Source: Capitulum mitella
Taxonomy: Eukaryota; Arthropoda; Thecostraca; Pollicipedomorpha; Pollicipedidae
Assembly: GCA_030062745.1 (NCBI GenBank)
Contig: CP099847.1
Location: forward strand, 25,902,923 to 25,966,922
Length of the DNA stretch: 64,000 bases
Direction: 5' to 3'
Positions 12,273 to 24,842 of the stretch are shown piece after piece (position 1 is the stretch's first letter; every line of letters begins with the position of its first letter). The notes below the pieces were generated by a model, which was given only the letters and a program-made list of their open reading frames with translations, ran no database searches and had not been told where the DNA came from. A program made the position numbers and the translations under genes.

Positions 12273-14189
12273 CATGGCCCCTGCAAAGGGATACAAGTCA
12301 ACACCTCTGAGTGGTTGTATTACGATGCATCCAAAAATGAAAAAAGCCGCCTACGACTATCATCATACTCGTGCATTTTTACCTTCACGCGCCTTGCCAT
12401 GCCTTTGGCCAGACTCCATTATACAGTGAGCGCTGTGACGCCGAGTTGGACGTCATTCAAGAAAACCTGGGACTGCGGACAGCTGAGGCCTGACGCCAAC
12501 AGCTGTCGTCCGACGCCTGTCGGCCGGCCCCAATCTGCCGTGATGGCTTCAGCCGATAGTCCTGATCGGAGCCGATGGTGTCGCCGCCGTCACACGAGGC
12601 CGTGTCGCCTGTCCGAGCCCCGACCGCGCCGGGCCGGGCCGTCGTTCGCGTCTCTGTCGTCTGAAGGGGAGGGCCCAGCGGTGCGGTCGCCGCCCACACT
12701 GTCGAGGCGACGTTTTTACTGCGGAATATAACAGCGTCGCACGGCGGACGCCCACGACTCGGCCGCATTCCGTCGCCTCCTCTCGTCGCGTCGACGGCGA
12801 CGCGGCGGCGTCAATACCGGCTCCGTCGGCGGCGACGTTGCCGCTCCGCGTCCGGCGCGCCGCGGCCGTCGATCGTCGCCGGCGTCGGTCGCCCGCGGCG
12901 GCGGCTGATTGGATCTGCGCTGGCGTCGGGCGGCTGGCGGTGTCGCTGGCCGGCGCCGGTGGTGCCGGGGGACGGCCGCGCCGCCGCCGCCGGCGACGCC
13001 GCGGGACACGCCTCCTGACTCACAGCCGTCTCAGGTGGCCGCCCGCGCCGGGGGGAGGGGGCGCTGGCTCCGAGCCGGCCAGGCTTAGCGAGGAGACGAA
13101 GAACACCTGCCACCGACCGGGGCAGCCGTCCAGGAAATGCAGCTGCAGCCACGGGGCTGTGGCGCCAGCGCGACAATGGCACGCAGCGCGCGGCGGGGTC
13201 CGAATGAATGTCGCCACCACGTTTGTGTGTGCTCTTACAAGTCATTCTGGAGCTGGTCCACGGTGGAGGTCGAATTGTCAAGAGCACGAGCCGGCATTTC
13301 CATAGACAGGAAACCTAACTTTTCTTTCGGTGTTCATGGCCGAATGCCGAACCGTCAGTCTGATCTGCATTGTGTCGGGCTTCCGCTGTGCATCCCAATA
13401 TTCCGTGGTTGTTTTTGCACGCCGTGCTCACGGACAAACGGCACAGTGTACCGCATACGTCGGGTCGACTTTCGCCTGAGGCACATTTCCAATGAAAGCT
13501 GCACGGAGCTCGATGAAACACTATTTTTACCGCATTGAACGCGGCCGCTTTCTTTAAGCTGTCGTCTGTCGAGCTCTAGTTGCGGTCGCGCCGTGAACAC
13601 TTGCGTTGCGCTCTGAAAGCAGGGCCAATCGCCAAGTCCGCGGGTTGAGCCACGCGGCGAGACGGGTCCTGCACGAGCGACGACGAGGCCGCGGGCTCTG
13701 CGGCGGCGCCGTGCCCCGGCGACAGGCCGGACCCGGCCGAACGACACTCGCCAGACCTCAGGGCGGCCCGCCCCGCGCCAGGTCGGCCTGTCACTCGCAC
13801 GCCGCCGCGGTCTGCCGGTGTGCGCCGCCGGTACGGCCGCGGCCGCCGCGTGGAAAGTCGGACGCAATATAGGGGACACGGCGCGCCATTATCGGGCGTT
13901 TCCGAGCTCCGGTTTCGACAGTCGGCGGCGCCGCGGCATGCAATCGAGAACATTACCGGCATTACGTTGATTGCCGTCTTTGTTGTGCTGCGTGGCGTGA
14001 CCGAGCCGGCCGGAGCGGTCGCCCTCGGACAGAGGTGGCGCCGGCTGGATGGGCACGTTTTTAGGCGCCATCTCCCACAAACAACACGCTGCGAGGCGCG
14101 CTCGTACGACACGTACGTCTCTGTTCGTGACGTGGACAAGGAAATGTCAGGAGGGTCAGGGGAACACGCTTGACATGGATTTGTTTCGT

Positions 14190-14209
14190 TCTTTTGCGAT
14201 TAGGTGAGT
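14190..14209 (+). promoter_or_regulatory. candidate recursive (ratchet) splice site
   Basis: A T-rich stretch (14181-14195) leads to TTAG at 14200-14203, followed at once by GTGAGT at 14204-14209. This juxtaposes an acceptor and a strong donor with no exon between. It would split the 15.4-kb intron into about 12.2 kb and 3.3 kb. Recursive splicing at such sites is known in long introns of flies and vertebrates; use here is inference. Confidence 0.35.
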
Positions 14210-15509
14210 TCTGCGATGTGGCCGCTCCGGATGGGAAGATACCCTCGCTACGGTCTCCCCTACCGCAGGTGCTGGACGTGCCTCTGCCATCGGCCAAAAG
14301 CCGGAAGTGTTCCGGCTCGCCTCGCGGCCGGCCGCCGGGCCTCGAAGGCCGAGCCGGCAGGTCGCGACCCGTTCCTGCGCCTAGCTCTGGACTGTGCGTC
14401 TCCACCTGGCGTCCCCCGGGCGGCGCCTCAGCGGCACAAAGACTGCAATCAGAGCAGCTTACCACGTCAAGAAAAAGCTCTGGGGAGCCGGACAAGCAAG
14501 GCCGGCCGCTGCATTGTGAGCCGGTCGTTCGGACACGTTGTCGAGGCCCCAGGTGGCGCCAAGTCGCAAACAATGTGACCAGCGCCTTGAGCCGAATGCT
14601 CCCCTTCACCGAAATTCCGCCGTTATCTCTTGACATCTCCATTTGCATGGGCCGAATGGCGTCATTTACCTCCACAATGCAAAAAATCCATAAATTTTCT
14701 GGCCGTCGTCCAGTTAATTAGCTGCGCCCGCTGCGTGAAAGGATGGGACGGTCGGGTGGGCCGGGCCGGACCATGCGGCGCGTGCCCGCGCTCTCTGAAG
14801 CTGCCCCCTCTCCCTGGCCCTGAGACTCTCGCCTCAGACTGCTGACTGATCTGCTTGTTTGTTGCTGTCCGGGGCGCGAGGCGGCTGAGATGGACGGATC
14901 CGATGACCTCCCTCAACACCGAAGAGAATCATTCACGGCCATTGTCCGGTGCCTTTGGTTGTTTTGGCACCGGTCGGAACCTCAGCAATTTCCGAGAACG
15001 CTGTCCCTACACATGGATCGCCCATAATCTCTGTGATGTCGGCTGGTCTAAGCCCCTTCGGCTAGGATCAAACTCAAAAGTATCGCCAGCCACCATCCTT
15101 ATGGCAGGCCGCCACCGTCACTGTGAGCGTGTGTGGACGGAGGTAAGCTCCCCTGCGATTGCCTGTAAGTGTCGGCGTCCTCCGTTCAGACGCCGCTCGC
15201 CGACCGCACTCTCCGCCGGTGCCGAGTCTGTTGGCTGTAACAAATTGGCCGCGCCGTAATGAGGCCTTCCGTCCTGTAACGGAGTCGGCCGCGCCAGTTC
15301 ATCGCCGCGTCGGCCGCTCGTGCCGACGACCCTGGCCGTCCTGAGCCGGTCTGGCGCCACGCCCTGAGCGGGTAATGAGCGCGCCATGCACGCTGATGAG
15401 CGTGGGAGACTGCAGTTGTCTCCGGTTGGCCGACGCTGGGGGGGACGCTTGGCACGGCCGCCTCCGGGCGTCGCCCGCGGCGGGGACGCTGACCCGGCTG
15501 ACGCGGGCA

Positions 15510-15680
15510 GTCCGGGTCCGTCTGTCCCTGCTCGGCCGTCCTCAGTCCGTCGGTCCCTGCTTGGCCAGCATCGGTCCGCCCGTCCTGCTGGGTTGTCCTC
15601 AGTGCGTCTGTCCGTGCTTGGCCAGCGTCGGTCCGTCTGTCCCTACTCGTTCCGTCTGCCCGTGCTCTGCCGCGTCGGCT
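15510..15680. repeat. diverged CCGTCTGTCC-type tandem repeat
   Basis: Repeated blocks of GTCCGTCTGTCC followed by CTGCTTGGCCAGC recur at roughly 35-65 bp spacing with many substitutions. It produces a Cys/Pro-rich pseudo-peptide in one frame and lies in intron. Confidence 0.55.
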
Positions 15681-16371
15681 GGTTGTCCGCCGGTTGGCGG
15701 CCGGCGCTGTTTTGTGCCGCCACGGCTGATGTGTTGTTGGCCGCCGCTCAGGCCGCGGTCACGGCCGGCGGCCGCTGCATGCCGCGCGAGCTGCACGCGG
15801 CGTGACGACACTGATTGACCTGGCGAGATCCGATTAGTGATCTGAGGCGGCGGCGAGGTCGGACCTTCACTGGGTCGGAGCCGCGTGCGGGCAGGAGAGG
15901 CGGTCTCAGAAACCAGCGCCGGGAGCGTGCTCGTGAGAGACTCCGGCGGCTGGAGTCCTGGCCGCGACTCGTGGGGTGGCAGAGCGTTGAGCTTGTTTTC
16001 CGTCTCGCCATTCTGTCGAACCAGCCGCTGATGCATATCGCGATGACTGCTGACCGCCCGAGACGTGCTGAAGCTCGGACCGGTCTTTCCGGGGTTACCG
16101 TGTCAGCCGGCGGCGCGCTGCCGTCCGGCGGCCGGGCCGCGACCTCGGTCCGCACGGGGCGGCGGCGGCGGCTCCGCCGTCAGCGCGTCGCAGCGCGGCC
16201 CGGCCGGCCGCCGCGTAACGGGCCGGTCCCATTCGGGGCCGATCGCATTCGGAGCCGATCAATGGGCCACAATGGGCGGCAAGGACGCGGCGACGCCGGC
16301 GGCGCGCCGGACCTGCCGTCCGAGCCCGGCCGCATGGACGAGAAGAATGGAATGGACCGGGGCAGGGCGGG

Positions 16372-16606
16372 GACGGTCAGAGCAGAGACACACAGACCGG
16401 GGTAGAGGGGGATGGTCAGAACAGAGGCACACAGACCGGGGCAGAGGGGGATGGTCAGAACAGAGACACACAGACCGGGGCAGAGGGGGGACGGTCAGAG
16501 CAGAGACACACAGACCGGGGTAGAGGGGGATGGTCAGAACAGAGACACACAGGACGGGACAGGGTGGGAACAGTCAGAGCAGAGACACACAGAACGGGGC
16601 AGAACA
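16372..16606. repeat. 39-bp minisatellite, 6 copies
   Basis: Units start at 16372, 16411, 16450, 16490, 16529 and 16568. Each contains GGTCAGAACAGAGACACACA followed by a GACCGGGG and purine-rich tail. The first five copies differ at only a few positions, so this array is younger than the 20-bp array. A period divisible by three gives a repeated 13-residue pseudo-peptide. Confidence 0.85.
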
Positions 16607-17407
16607 GGACAGGTGATACAAAGCGCAGCAGAGGTTCAGGTCTGTTCGATTTGGGCAGAGTCAGGCCGGTCTGATTTGCGGAGAGCTGTTGGTGGAATAA
16701 ACGTGTGCCTCTGCTGCAGACATGTCTAGAAGGGACTACCGACGCCTGCTCATGTTGAGTGGCCGTGTGGAAATTAGGGACAGTACGGAGGAAACGGCTG
16801 TCTTGCGTGTGAGATTAATTTAGGAAATGATCATCAAGGAACATTGGAGATCCAGCAAAGCTTTGCATAGGTACTACTGTGGTGTTTGTGGTCTTTTCGT
16901 TGACCTGCCTCGGAATAATTATTCTAGTCACAAGGACGATGCAACGATTTTTTTCGTAGCGTTAAACACAGTGCCAAAGAGGTCTCTTGTAAACCACGAG
17001 CCACTTAACATCGGGAAAATTCACCACATTATCCTGGACGTGTTATCATCGGCATGCCATCAAACGATGACTTAACATAAAATAATAAATAAATCAAACC
17101 TGACGACTCACTTGCAGTGGCGTGGGAAGTACAAGGTCCATTCGTCGGGCCTCGCTTCCGAGCGGCGGTCTGCTCCCGTAATTCAGTCCCGACCCAGGAG
17201 TCACGACTGCCGCCGAAAGGCGCACACACAACACGAACCAAACCACGAAACGCCCCACCTTTGACCCGGCAGTTGATGCACCTCGGTCCCGTGCCGGCCA
17301 CTCCGGTGTCAGGCTGCGAACCCTGACCGCAGCGGGATATGACCGCTGGCCGGTGTCGGCGGCGCTCGGCCGGGTGTGGGACTGCAGGCGCCGCCCCGGC
17401 CGCCGGT

Positions 17408-17445
17408 CCGTGACCTGACCTCTTGCCCGTGACCTGACCTCCGAC
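17408..17445 (+). repeat. 19-bp duplication over the likely branch-point region of exon w2
   Basis: CCGTGACCTGACCT occurs at 17408 and again at 17427, 16-53 bases before the exon w2 acceptor AG. Each copy carries CTGAC, a good animal branch-point core. The duplication therefore offers two equivalent branch-point candidates for the same acceptor. Their function is inferred from position. Confidence 0.55.
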
Positions 17446-17460
17446 CCCGTCTGTCGGCAG

Positions 17461-17566
17461 ACACCCGGACGTGCCGCATCGGGGCATGACGCGCAAGCCG
17501 GGAGACGCCAGCGCGCGCATCAGGAACCTGGCCATCGTGCTCAAGAACATCAAGCACTTCTACGAG
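17461..17566 (+). CDS. Girdin: girdin exon w2: Hook-type domain, middle helices
   Basis: This 106-nt exon starts after CGGCAG and ends GAG before GTGGGT. Its first base completes the Ile codon split from w1, and it ends in phase 0. The peptide begins HPDVPHRGM and ends NLAIVLKNIKHFYE, matching girdin INPK...ASLRIHNLSILVRQIKFYYQE. The pattern of Arg-Ile-x-Asn-Leu followed by a helix ending Phe-Tyr is shared by girdins and HOOKs and forms part of the calponin-homology-like core. The segment between HPD and the Ala-Ser-Arg-Ile motif differs in sequence from vertebrates, as is usual for that loop. It lies between the 15.4-kb and 29.05-kb introns, so it depends on accurate long-range splicing. Confidence 0.95.
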
Positions 17567-20500
17567 GTGGGTGCGGAGTGGCCATTGCCGCTCTGTGAAT
17601 GTCGCCGCCTTGTGTCACGTGCTGTCGCGTGGAGGAGAGGCGAGGCCGGTTCGACCATCCCTGTTTCAAATGTCAGTTTCCTGTGACCTGCTTGGAATGT
17701 CGTTTCTTCAGTAACGTCTGCCACGCGTGCGCTGAGACAGCCCTGTTCTTGGCCTTAATTAGCCAGTCCGCTAATGGTGAACCTTATGTCGACTTGTTCA
17801 CCGTCCGTGATTTAAATCGGCACGACCGCGTTTTTCCACCTATCCACGTAATTATGCCACAGTTTGATCTAGGCCGTGCTGCGTATTCGTAACCGATAGC
17901 GTGTGCCCCTGGGCGACCGAGGAGACTTCTCCGGCGGACCCCACCCCGGTCGATAACAGGATCAGAGCCCCTGATGTCGTCTGCCGCTGGACGGAGGGGC
18001 CTGCCCGGCGGCCCAGCGCTGTGGCGGCATCCCCGGCGGCCAGGACCTGTCTGAACGTTCAGGCGGCCGGGTCAGAGTTGTTCTGCGGTCGGATAACGCA
18101 GGTGGTCGGATGGCGACTGCAGTCATATGTGACCGGCAGCCAGATGAAACAGGTGGCCAGCGGCCGACTGCATGGCAAGATGTGGTTCCTGGTCACGGGA
18201 GACATATGTGAGACAGGTGTCGACCCGGAGAGTGACCAAGACTTGGACTGTCTTGAGCTGCGGCAGCAGGTTTTGGCTCGCAGTGCGGCCAGTAGTCACT
18301 TGGTGCTTCATGCAGGCGAAGTACCCGTCCGACGATTTCATCGCATTGGACCGCACTTCATGATGTGGAATTTGCAATCAGCTGCGCTTAAGCGGAGTCG
18401 GTGATCATGTCTTCGATTGAATCCTCGACCGCTGCCAATTGTCTACACGGGCTTGCTATGGGAAGGCTTGATGGCATGAGACATAGCTAAAGAGATTGGA
18501 ATTCTTGTTACTGGGACAAAGCCTCTGTTCTTGCCTGTGGCCTTGGCTCTTGTGGTTTAAGACAGAATATTAATTCCTTGCAGAAGACATTCTCCTTGAC
18601 TTCACTGCAACAGATTTCACTTTTGAATGGCTACGATTAATTTGATGCGCGCCTGATTGTGGGAATCTAAGTCTGGTATGCCGGAAGAGCTATTGCGTTA
18701 AAATTGCGCCTGGATGCTTGTGTTTCCAGGAAGTTTTTACGTGCAATATTTTCCAACTCACTTCTCTTGAAAATTGTCGCGGTCGCTATACCAAGAACAC
18801 ACCCCTCTTTCATACGATTGTCGTTCCGTTGCCGATGGTACCATGGCCTTTTGTACCTCATCAGAGTCAAAAAGCAAGTTATGTCCTTTCACTCGAACAA
18901 AAACCGGAATTTACGGCGACACCCTTCAATCAATTGAATTCCTGGCGGCAGAATCCGGGAGAAGTGTGCCACTTCCTGACGTGCGTGTCGAGGCGCTGCC
19001 TCCCCGTCCGCTCGTGGGCATTCGTCCATCACGCGGGGTCCCTCACGCAGCGAAGCGCCGCTCTCTTCCGAGCGCGTGTGCTCAGTCAAAGCTCGCGCCA
19101 GTTTTTGCAGCCGGCTTTGTTCAGCGCGGCGCCCGGGCCCCGGCGTCGCTCCCACAGGGGGTGGACCGCCGGCGAGCCGCAGCCCCTGGCGGTGGTCGGG
19201 GAGCCGGAGCCAATTACGGGCGGCCAGTCCGGCCCTAATGCGGCCGCCGGCCGGCTAATTCCGTGACGGCTCGGCGTCCGGCCCGTGACGGATGTGCGAG
19301 CCGCCCGACCCGGCCGACCTGGCCGACCCGCGGGTCGCCGGGTCGGCCGGCCACTGGCCAGACGGCGGCGGCGGCGGCGGCCGTGCCGGTGAGCAGGGTT
19401 CGCCGGCCGCGGCCGCCGCGGAGCTGGACGCGCCGGCCCGTGCCTCCGGCCGCGCTGACTCGGCGTGTCCGGAGCGCTGTCCGGGCCTTTCCCGGGGCGA
19501 CTTTGGCCCAGAGTGGTCGGGCTGGGGACAGAGGCTGGACCAGGGTCCCGCTCCCGGTCCAGCGTGCCGCCCTGGCCGTCCCCGTCGTTCCGCGACACCA
19601 CGTCCGTCCTTTCAGCCGGAAATCTCGCCGCCCGCCGAAAAATCCGCCGATCGTCGGACGCGGGACGCCATCATTGGCCGTCAGCCAGCCGACAGTAATC
19701 TCGCCTTCTTTGTCGCGTGACCTGGGGCTCAAAGAGCCGCCTCTTTCACCGACGGCGGTCGTCTCCGACCCCACCGTCGGCGACTGTTTGGACACAGCCA
19801 TCCGCGCTTTGCGACCCGAGCCGGGCTCATCCTGCGAGCACACGGAGCTCATAAGTTCAGTGACACGCCCGAAAACAATCGCCGTGTTTGCCTGTTTGCC
19901 GAGCTCGCCCGGCGACGCACTCGCGCGGTTCAGTAGGCCGAGCGGCATGTCAACAAAGGTGCCGGCGGGAGGCTGGAGTGTGGGCGAGCGCGTCCTCCGC
20001 TCAGACGTGCTGATCCGAGCCCGGGCTCGTGCGCGGAACCCTGGAGCCCTGCCGCCTGCGGTGCGGCGGGTGTTCCGGGGCCGCCAGCCTCCTGCATCAT
20101 GTCCTCTGGCTCTGGAGACAGCACAAAGAGCTGAGCCGCCTGATGCTCGGGAGACAACGTAGAGAACCGGGAAGGTTAACTTCTGAGAAAACGCGTAAAG
20201 TCGAGAAACGCACCCGATATGTCTCGTCTGTCGTTCGGGCCGCCGCCGGCGGACTCGAGACGCCTCGTGCCTCTGATTGCTCCGCGCTCTGTGCCCGCTG
20301 CGGGTCCGTCTCGGCGAGAAGAGAACTCCCTCCGCCCGGCGCCGGCTCGGCCCGGGACCTCGCCGCTGTCGCGACGCGGAGCACGCGGCGACCGTCCGCG
20401 GCCGGCCGGCGGCCATTGTTTCCGGCCGCGGCGGTCGCGCGGTATTTACAAGCCGGGCAGCGGCGATCGGCGGCGCGGCCGGCTCGTTTGTAGCGCACCT

Positions 20501-23500
20501 GGCGGCGCGGCGGCGCGCCGGTCACGCCGCGCGCCGCCGCGGCGTCACGGCGTCACGCGTCACGGAGACGCTGCGGCGATCCGAGCCGTTGATCCGCCTC
20601 GCGAGGGTGCGACTGCCGGCGAGGGAGTCGGCGCGGGAAGCGCCTGAACACCGCCTCGGCCGCCGCAGAGTCGGCTGACCGTCGTGACTGGCCGGACCGG
20701 CGCCACTTCCGCCTGGGTATGGCTGCTCGGTTCCACGCGGCGTGACCTTGCCTTTCCAGTGGAGGACGCCTCTGCTTGACGGCTCTGTACGGCGGCGCAA
20801 AACCTCCGGCCTGCCGCTCAGGACACCAAAGATAGCCTTCCGTCCAGCGCGCGGGCCCGTAGCCGCCAACTGGCTTAGCCGGCGCGCGGCTGACCCGAAT
20901 TGACGTCTGTTCGGACGGCTTCGCCCGGCCGAGCCTCTATGGCTGCCCGGGCGGCGGCGGCGGCCGCCGCGGACGCGGCCAGCGCCCGGCCCCGGAGCCG
21001 GAACCGGAGCCGGAGCCAGAGCGGGAGCGGCGGCGGCTCTCTTTCTTGCGGCTCGCTCCGGCGCCGGCCGGGCCGCTCGCCCCCAGAAAGCGTGAGCGGC
21101 GGCTGCATGTTTTTCCGACGGACAAGTCGCCGAACTGGGGCGTGAAATCGCCCGGCGCAGAGCGCGCCTCCCGCTGTTCGGGCCCGACAGGCAGATGGCA
21201 CTTCGGCCGGGCCGGCGCCCGGCGCAATCACTCCTGCACTGTGCGGGACGGCGCCCGGCCGCCGCGACGGCCGAGCGACGATCCGCTGTGTCGCCAGTCC
21301 GCTCATGCAACGCGAACATGACGGGAAAGTAGACTCGTGACCATGTGTAATAAAAAGCCGCGGCTGTGACTTTCCAAAGATGTTGACTTTCATTTGACGG
21401 CGCTGCGCGGTACTTGACAGTTTCTCAAGTTTGGGTGCGTCACGGCTTGATTTAGCAACGTAGCAAATCCTTTTGATGGATCTGCGGTTTCATTTATTTC
21501 GCGTATCGCCGGCGTGCGTGGGAACAGTTCCTGGCGTGCTCGCCGCCCGCCGGGGCCGTCATGGTGTCCGGCGCCGGCGTCCCAGACACGCGGCGCTCCC
21601 CGGCGCCAGCTCGACTAAGCCGAGGCGCATCCCCGGCACGTCCGAGCACTTCTGACGAGCCGGCGGCACGCGGGCCATGTCGGGAGCCGCGACCTCTCCT
21701 GACGACACCGGCCGGCCCGGCGACCGTCACGTCTCCGTGACGTAACGCCGCGGTCTGGCCGGGTCGTGACGCAGGGCGTGGCCCGGTCGCCGCCGAGGAA
21801 GCGGACCGGCCTGCGCGGCGGAACGCGTCGTTAAAACGCGGCACCGTTCCGAGGGGCGGTGGTCGCGGCAGGTTACGCCTTACGCTGGGATGGAGCATCC
21901 CCGTTGGCCGGCACGTCTCAGTTAGTCCGGACAAAAAGCCGCGTTTCTCGGAGGGGCGCGGCTGGGCGTGAGCCGGTGCGTGCTGGCGCTGACGCGCTCA
22001 GCGCCGCTGCCGCAGCTCCAGCTCCAGCCCGGCCGAGGAATGCGGCGCCGCCAGGTCATTAGTGCAGCCGGCGAGCCGCACGCGCCGCGCGGGCCGGCTG
22101 AGGCTCCGACTGACGCGACCAGGCCCCGCGACGCGCTGACAAATTGGCCGGGCCGTGCCGGGGTCTGCAGGTGAAGAGGCCGCCCGATCCGTGTCACGCT
22201 TCCGCGGGTATAGAGGCCGCGGGTCGGCCTCCGTGGTGGATGGGTTGACGGCGTGCGATCAAGACGTCGATTTCTCCCGTCGCGGAGGTCGTTCACCCGG
22301 TGGGCACGTGAATGCAGTGAACTCTCTGGGGCCCGCGGGCCAGCTGTTGCATGATGCAGCTCCTGGCGGGCGCTTCCAGGAGTTCTGGCCGCGTTTCTCC
22401 AAGCTCGTGGCGCGAAGTGTTCGTGGAGGGCCGCGCTACCGATCCAGCGTTCTCCATCTTGGTTACTGAGGGCCTCGTTGGCAAATATGACGGGCGTTTA
22501 GTCGCCGGCACGCAACGTGGGGGAGCCGGCTCGGCGCACGCGAATCCAGCGGCCGCGCGATCGGAGGGGCCGGCAACGGTGGAGCGCGAGCGACAAAGCT
22601 GGAGGCTCAGGAAGCCTTGTGATCGGCTTTGTTTCCGAAGAGGTGCACTTCCTCGACGAGGAGCCACGCGAGCCAGACATCCTGCCGACCGGCGGGGAGC
22701 CACGTGGCGGGAGCACCAGGGTCGGACCGGTGTCTCGTGCCCCGCTCGCGACCCGTGGACGGCTGGTTCCGTGATCGAGAGGACACCCGCCGTGCGGAGC
22801 CCGTGGTCCGGCGGGCGGCGGCGCGGCGGCGCGTCCTTGCCGCGCGTTTTAACGACGCACGTCCGGACGGTAAGTGGTTCCAGATTACGCGTAATGACGG
22901 GCCGTACCGAGCGCGCGGCCGCCGGCGGCGGCGCCCGCCGGCCGGCTCCCAGGCCTGCCGCCGCCGGCGACGGCCGGACGCGCCGCCGAGTCGCGCGCCG
23001 CCGCCGCCGACACCGGGGTGTCGACCGGTCGCCGAGCGAGTCCGCCGGCCGGGCTGGCCGGCCGCCGGCGGCCCGCGGCGCGCTCCGGACCGTTCCTGAC
23101 GACGACGCTGCCGACGCCGTTCAGAGCAGCCGGCCCGTGAGGCGGACAGGCAGCGGAGGCCGCTGACGGTCCTTTGCGCCCGCCCTGAACGGTCGCTACC
23201 CGTTCATGAGCCCCCTCGCGTGCCGCGCCGCCGCCCCGCCGCCGCGCACGAGTGGCGCGCCGGACCGCGGCGCGTGAGGCGCCGGACCCGCCCCGCATTC
23301 CTGCCGGCCGGGCGGCGCGGCGCATCGCGACGCGGCGCGGCGCGGCTGGCGTCGGATCCGGCGGGGCGTTTTTGCGCGGCGGCAGGCGCGGAATCGTCGT
23401 CCCCGCGTGGTTCTTCCGCCGAACGGTCCCCCGCGACCGCTCCGTCGGCGGCGACGCTGCCGGGTCCGAGGCTGTCGCTGGGCGGGCCGTTCAGTCGTCG

Positions 23501-23984
23501 TAAAGGCGTGCTCGGCCGACTGGGATCGACCGGCGGACGTTCGCGCCCTCGTAAAGACGCGGCACGCGGCTACCAGCGCCCCGGTCACGGCCGCCGAGCG
23601 CACGCGGCCCGCCCACGAGCGGCAGCGTCAGGGGAGAGCGGTTCCGCGCGTGCGCCGGCGCTGTCCGGGTCGTCATCTGGCCGGCCCGCCGCCCGCCGCC
23701 GCTTCCGGCCGGCCGTCACGGCTGTCGGCGCGCACTGCATCACGGCGGCAATCGAGAGCGAACAAACACCGACGCCGCCGCCGACGCGTGATTACCCGGC
23801 GTCGGTGTCGACGGCCCGACGAGTGTTTGTGGTCGTGCGTCGAGCCAGGCCGAGGAGCGCGCGGGGGCGGACGGGCCGGCGGCGGCGGCCGGCAGCGCAG
23901 CGGTGCGGACCACAGACCCCGGGCTGGGCTGATGCGATCCGCGTGCGTAAACCGGAAGAGAGAGGGAACGTGGAGTTGGAGCGA

Positions 23985-24055
23985 GAGGATGGAGAGAGAG
24001 AGTCGAAGATAGTGCCGGATGTATAAAGGAAGAGAGATAGAGAGGGAGGGAGGGG
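23985..24055. repeat. GA-rich microsatellite
   Basis: A purine-rich strand of GAGA and GGGA words, interrupted once by a short mixed segment. It lies in intron. Confidence 0.6.
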
Positions 24056-24313
24056 GCGTTATTGTGGAAGTTGCTGCGCAAGAAGACAAATGGCCAGTGC
24101 AGACTGTTCCAGTGGCCAACCCGTCCACGGCCTCTTCCACTACCCGCCGCTTATTCATCCTTGATCGCGCTAGTTCTCCGCAGTTCTCTCACGCCTTTGT
24201 GGTATTTCTCATTCCATTTGTCTCCGCCGGTCCACACCGGTTTTCCCTCTCCTTCTGTCGTAGTCCGAGGCGGTTGCCGGTCTATGTCCATGAGACAGAG
24301 CCGTGTCTCAGTA

Positions 24314-24625
24314 GTCTGACCACACCTCGCTACGGCCGTCTGACGACGCCACGTGACGTCCGTCTGACCACACCACGTAACGTCCGGCTGACCACACCAC
24401 GTGACGTCCGTCTGACCACACCACGTAACGTCCGTCTGACCACACCACGTGACGTCCGTCTGACCACACCACGTAACGTCCGTCTGACCACACCACGTGA
24501 CGTCCGTCTGACCACACCACGTGACGCCCGTCTGACCACACCACGTGACGTCCGTCTGACCACACCACGTGACGTCCGTCTGACCACACCACGTGACGGC
24601 CATCTGACCACACCACGTGACGGCC
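24314..24625. repeat. 24-bp minisatellite, 13 copies, each with an E-box/CRE-like motif
   Basis: Thirteen exact-length units run from 24314; the typical unit begins GTCTGACCACACCACGTGAC and ends GTCC. Most contain the palindrome CACGTG overlapping TGACGTC. In units 3-8 the copies alternate between CACGTAACG and CACGTGACG, showing that a 48-bp dimer was amplified. The 24-bp period keeps several frames open on both strands, which explains the repetitive peptides predicted here. There is no evidence of translation. Confidence 0.9.
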
Positions 24626-24725
24626 GTCCGACGGACGTGTCCGCCACCGCTGCTGCCGCCGCCGATCGGTAATGAAGCGAGCTGTGGCGGTTCAGTGTGC
24701 GGGCGGGGGCTGCCGGCAGTACCAT

Positions 24726-24842
24726 AACGTCGCCCCTGGTCAGCAGGTCCGGCAGCTCTGCAACGTCGCCCCCGGTCACTGTCAGCAGGCCCGGCAGCTC
24801 CGTGACGTCGCCCCCGGTCACTGTCAGTAGGTTCGGCAGCTG
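24726..24842. repeat. about 40-bp tandem repeat, 3 copies
   Basis: Blocks starting ACGTCGCCCC and containing GGTCACTGTCAGCAGG then CGGCAGCTC are repeated three times. The first copy is about 6 bp shorter. The repeat begins 100 bp after the 24-bp array, in the same intron. Confidence 0.65.

Larger units (their letters stand above)
2041..17460 (+). other. intron w1-w2, 15.4 kb
   Basis: A GT...AG intron (GTGAGT at 2041, CGGCAG at 17460). It holds GC-rich blocks at about 3240-7560, 10790-11080, 12480-13130, 13580-14550 and 15160-16360, and AT-richer islands at about 2290-2450, 3060-3240, 8430-8800, 9660-10460, 11860-12440 and 16730-17110. Inside are minisatellites of 36, 20 and 39 bp, a CCGTCTC-rich duplication, long C and G tracts and a ratchet-like site at 14203. 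Long Arg/Pro/Ala open frames here have no recognisable domain and use the same GC-skewed composition as the surrounding DNA. No nested gene could be supported. Confidence 0.85.
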
